Shown one piece after another: positions 61,784 to 64,000 of a stretch of DNA of 64,000 nt. Positions within the stretch are counted from its first letter, which is position 1; each line of letters starts with the position of its first letter. This DNA is from Polaribacter sp. WD7 (GTDB taxonomy: Bacteria > Bacteroidota > Bacteroidia > Flavobacteriales > Flavobacteriaceae). A program made the translations under genes and the position numbers. The notes under the pieces are model-generated. The model saw nothing but the letters and a program-made list of their open reading frames with translations, was not told the origin of the DNA and did no database searches. The DNA is taken from positions 434,001 through 498,000 of the forward strand of contig NZ_QPEJ01000018.1 in NCBI RefSeq assembly GCF_003335085.1. The letters run 5' to 3'.

Positions 61784-61817
61784 TACACGTAAAAATAGCA
61801 ATAATAGAAGAGTTACT

Positions 61818-62852
61818 ATGAATAAATCTGATAAAATTATAGTTGGTATTTCCATAGGAGATTTGAATGGAATCGGTGTTGAAGTTATTCTAAAAACTTT
61901 TCAAGATAAGAGAATGCTAGAGTTTTGTACGCCTGTTATTTTTGGGAGTACTAAGGTTGTAACCCAGCACAAAAAAGCTTTAAATTTAGAAGTTCCTGTT
62001 CATGGTATTACATCTCTACAGCAACTAAATCATAATAAAATAAATATTTTAAATATTTGGAAAGAAGATGTTGCTGTAGAATTAGGTAAAGCAACAAAAG
62101 AATCTGGCTTATATGCTGCCAAATCTTTAGAAACTTCTTTATTAAGTCTTAAAGAAAAAAACGTAGATGTACTATTAACTGCACCTATAAATAAAGAAAC
62201 CATTCAATCAGAAGATTTTAACTTTCCTGGGCATACAGAATATTTGAATGCGAATTTAGAAGGAGATAGTCTAATGATTTTGATGACAGATAAATTAAGA
62301 ATAGGTTTGATAACAGGACACATTCCAATAGCCAAAGTAGCAGAAACAATTACCCCAGAGTTGATAAAATCTAAAGTAGCAATTATGCATACCTCTTTGG
62401 TTGAAGACTTTGGTATTGTTAAACCTAAGATAGCAGTTCTTTCTTTAAATCCGCATTGCGGTGATAAAGGAGTTATCGGAAAAGAAGATGATGAGATTAT
62501 TCAACCTACGGTTGATGAAATTCAAAAATCAGGAAAATTGGTTTTTGGCCCTTATGCAGCTGACGGCTTTTTTGGTTCAGAAACCTACCAACAATTTGAT
62601 GGTGTCTTGGCTACCTATCATGACCAAGGTTTAGCCCCATTTAAGGCATTATCTTTTGGTAACGGAGTTAATTATACCGCAGGTTTAAGCGAAATCAGAA
62701 CATCTCCAGACCACGGAACAGGTTTTGATATTGCAGGAAAAAACAAGGCCAACCCATCTTCTTTTACAGAAGCTTTATTTGCTGCAATACAGATTTTTAA
62801 AACAAGAAAAGAGTATAAAGAATTGTCCAAATCTCCTTTAGGTGTTAAGTAA
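61818..62852 (+). CDS. pdxA: 4-hydroxythreonine-4-phosphate dehydrogenase
   Basis: I place the start at ATG 61818 (Met-Asn-Lys-Ser-Asp-Lys), because a farther upstream start at 61716 would run into the divergent ribE gene. The 344-residue enzyme oxidises 4-phosphooxy-threonine in pyridoxal phosphate synthesis. Metal-ligand blocks are Pro-Gly-His-Thr-Glu near residue 138, Asn-Pro-His-Cys-Gly-Asp near 213 and His-Asp-Gln-Gly-Leu-Ala-Pro-Phe-Lys near 268. It leads into the DUF177-rpmF-fabH genes downstream. Confidence 0.96.
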   Translation: MNKSDKIIVGISIGDLNGIGVEVILKTFQDKRMLEFCTPVIFGSTKVVTQHKKALNLEVPVHGITSLQQLNHNKINILNIWKEDVAVELGKATKESGLYAAKSLETSLLSLKEKNVDVLLTAPINKETIQSEDFNFPGHTEYLNANLEGDSLMILMTDKLRIGLITGHIPIAKVAETITPELIKSKVAIMHTSLVEDFGIVKPKIAVLSLNPHCGDKGVIGKEDDEIIQPTVDEIQKSGKLVFGPYAADGFFGSETYQQFDGVLATYHDQGLAPFKALSFGNGVNYTAGLSEIRTSPDHGTGFDIAGKNKANPSSFTEALFAAIQIFKTRKEYKELSKSPLGVK

Positions 62853-62873
62853 TAATTCTTTTGTTAGAAAAGA

Positions 62874-62902
62874 TTGTAAAATAATATTTTTTTATATCTT
62901 TG
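62874..62902 (+). promoter_or_regulatory. Promoter of DUF177-rpmF
   Basis: TATCTTTG at 62895-62902 is preceded by TTG at 62874-62876 with an 18-nt spacer. It lies 22 bp before the DUF177 start and would drive the ribosomal-protein unit. Confidence 0.65.
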
Positions 62903-62924
62903 CACGCTCAATTGATGTTTGGTA

Positions 62925-63461
62925 ATGAAAGACTTAAAACAATTCAACATACAGTTTGTAGGATTAAAAGAAGGAAATCATTTTTTTGAATATAAAATTG
63001 ACAATACGTTCTTTGAAGCTTTTAATTTTGATGAATTTGAAAGTTCATCTATTAAAGTAACATTAGATTTTGTAAAAAAGAGTACATTATTTGAGTTGAA
63101 ATTTTCAGCAGAAGGTTATGTAGAAGTTCCTTGTGATGTAACTAGCGAATTATTTCATCAAGAAATTCAATCTGATTTGCCTTTAGTGGTAAAGTTTGGT
63201 CCAGAATTTAATGACGATAATGAGGAAATTTTAATTTTACCCCATGAAGCTTATGAACTTAATGTAGCACAATTTATTTACGAAATGATTGTATTAGCGA
63301 TTCCTAATAAGAGAGTACATCCAAAAGTATTAGATGGTACTATGGAATCTGAAGCGCTAAAAAAGTTGAAAGAATTAGAAATAAAAGAAGAAAACACAGC
63401 AGGAGAAATAGATCCTAGGTGGGATAAATTAAAGAATTTAATAACAGAAAAAAAGACATAA
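62925..63461 (+). CDS. DUF177 (YceD-like) protein
   Basis: I choose ATG 62925 over a TTG at 62919, because ATG gives the normal Met-Lys-Asp-Leu-Lys start. The 178-residue product has the YceD/DUF177 pattern: a beta-rich N-terminal half, Pro-Cys-Asp-Val-Thr-Ser near residue 68 and a Pro-Arg-Trp-Asp-Lys-Leu end block. The family is found beside rpmF in most bacteria and is linked to 23S rRNA accumulation, at least in plants and Escherichia coli. The L32 gene starts 1 bp after its stop. Confidence 0.93.
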   Translation: MKDLKQFNIQFVGLKEGNHFFEYKIDNTFFEAFNFDEFESSSIKVTLDFVKKSTLFELKFSAEGYVEVPCDVTSELFHQEIQSDLPLVVKFGPEFNDDNEEILILPHEAYELNVAQFIYEMIVLAIPNKRVHPKVLDGTMESEALKKLKELEIKEENTAGEIDPRWDKLKNLITEKKT

Positions 63462-63462
63462 A

Positions 63463-63657
63463 ATGGCACATCCTAAAAGAAAAATTTCGAAAACTAGAAG
63501 AGATAAAAGGAGAACACATTATAAAGCATCTGCTCAACAAATTGCAACAGACCCAACAACTGGTGAAGCACATTTATATCATAGAGCACATTGGCACGAA
63601 GGTAAACTATATTATAGAGGTCAAGTTGTGTTAGAGTCTGCTATAGCAGAAGCATAA
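63463..63657 (+). CDS. rpmF: 50S ribosomal protein L32
   Basis: The 64-residue product begins [17 protein letters not shown] and has the L32 C-terminal Tyr-Tyr-Arg-Gly-Gln-Val-Val block. The zinc-finger cysteines of some L32 forms are absent; this is a Cys-minus version. It is transcribed with DUF177 and ends before a strong terminator. Confidence 0.97.
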   Translation: MAHPKRKISKTRRDKRRTHYKASAQQIATDPTTGEAHLYHRAHWHEGKLYYRGQVVLESAIAEA

Positions 63658-63674
63658 AACAGTAAAAAACTCTT

Positions 63675-63703
63675 AAAAAACCCTCACTTTTGAGGGTTTT
63701 TTT
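63675..63703 (+). terminator. Intrinsic terminator after rpmF
   Basis: AAACCCTCA pairs with TGAGGGTTT around a short T-rich loop and is followed by a T run. It separates rpmF from fabH. Confidence 0.88.
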
Positions 63704-63809
63704 GCGTTTTTTAGTTAAAATTGCCTTTTTTGGGCAAATTTTCCACTTTATAGTGAAATAATTTTCACTACTTTTGATTATTCTAAGTTTTAGAAATTAA
63801 ATAACGATT

Positions 63810-64000
63810 ATGACTAAAATCACTGCAGCAATTACAGCAGTTGGCAAATACGTTCCTGATTACGTATTAACAAATAAAGAATTAGAAACTTTTGTAGATA
63901 CAAATGATGAATGGATTACTACAAGAACAGGAATTAAAGAAAGAAGAATTTTAAAAGGTGAAGGTTTAGGTACTTCTTATATGGCTATAAAAGCTGCAGA
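63810..64000 (+). CDS. fabH: 3-oxoacyl-ACP synthase III, N-terminal part
   Basis: The gene starts with ATG at 63810 and runs off the window end; about 63 residues are visible. The N-terminus reads [10 protein letters not shown], followed by [14 protein letters not shown], the KAS III signature. FabH starts fatty-acid synthesis by joining acetyl-CoA to malonyl-ACP. The active-site Cys, His and Asn lie beyond the window. Confidence 0.95.
   Translation, partial: MTKITAAITAVGKYVPDYVLTNKELETFVDTNDEWITTRTGIKERRILKGEGLGTSYMAIKAA

Noticed and set aside
61760..61817. FMN riboswitch upstream of ribE
   Set aside because: The divergent 58-bp region is far too short to hold the aptamer.

Overview
The window is an AT-rich stretch of a Bacteroidetes chromosome, most probably from a marine member of Flavobacteriaceae (Polaribacter/Tenacibaculum-like; the genus is inference). 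The evidence is a type IX secretion C-terminal domain on a DUF1501 protein, a PID-CTERM sorting tail, TAnnTTTG-type promoter boxes with a TTG/TTTG about 18-21 nt upstream, tRNA genes without an encoded CCA, and the gene order pdxA - DUF177 - rpmF - fabH. I see no insertion sequence, prophage, CRISPR array or rRNA. Most of the window is an ordinary, densely packed flavobacterial core with several accessory operons.

Layout: 1-4405 holds minus-strand exported, lipoprotein or membrane proteins of unknown function, including a YD-like repeat protein. 4474-11354 (minus) carries a GSCFA protein, the DUF1501/DUF1800 pair and alaS. 11514-15728 (plus) carries an M23 peptidase, a MerR regulator, LemA with two TPM-domain proteins and an exported propeller-like protein. 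15730-27425 (minus) looks like one long transcription unit: dihaem cytochrome, [2Fe-2S] subunit, molybdopterin hydroxylase subunit, aldo/keto reductase, divergent MsrA, hydrolase-OsmC fusion, XdhC, MobA-like protein, then a 1233-residue phosphoesterase/outer-membrane barrel protein and DUF423. 27574-30452 (minus) is a protein-redox cluster (SelO, GNAT, MsrA, MsrB). 30640-34326 has an HD-domain/PycTM-like fusion convergent with a GAF-domain protein.

34403-41516 contains the GTPases Der and Era, the initiator tRNA, a SPW-like membrane protein, a YHS protein, a deaminase, a double-HTH AraC regulator and two small exported proteins. After an 814-bp gene-poor stretch, 42398-46225 carries a lone receiver, a LuxR-type regulator and a five-PAS NarX-like kinase. 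46572-52648 holds DsbD, a single-cysteine thioredoxin-like protein, a threonine-dehydrogenase-like epimerase, two lipoproteins and RecX. 52722-59430 is a complete TetR - TolC - adaptor - RND efflux operon. 59558-64000 holds a polyprenyl synthase, a CAU tRNA with Ile2 features, a PID-CTERM microprotein, riboflavin synthase, PdxA, DUF177, L32 and the start of FabH.

The observations most worth a second look are: (1) a kinase-like signature hidden between the phosphoesterase and barrel domains of the 1233-residue protein; (2) the HD phosphohydrolase fused to a Pycsar-type membrane effector with no cyclase beside it; (3) the periplasmic molybdenum hydroxylase operon that also carries a diverged MsrA; and (4) the 60-residue protein that is little more than a signal peptide, a proline stretch and a PID-CTERM tail.
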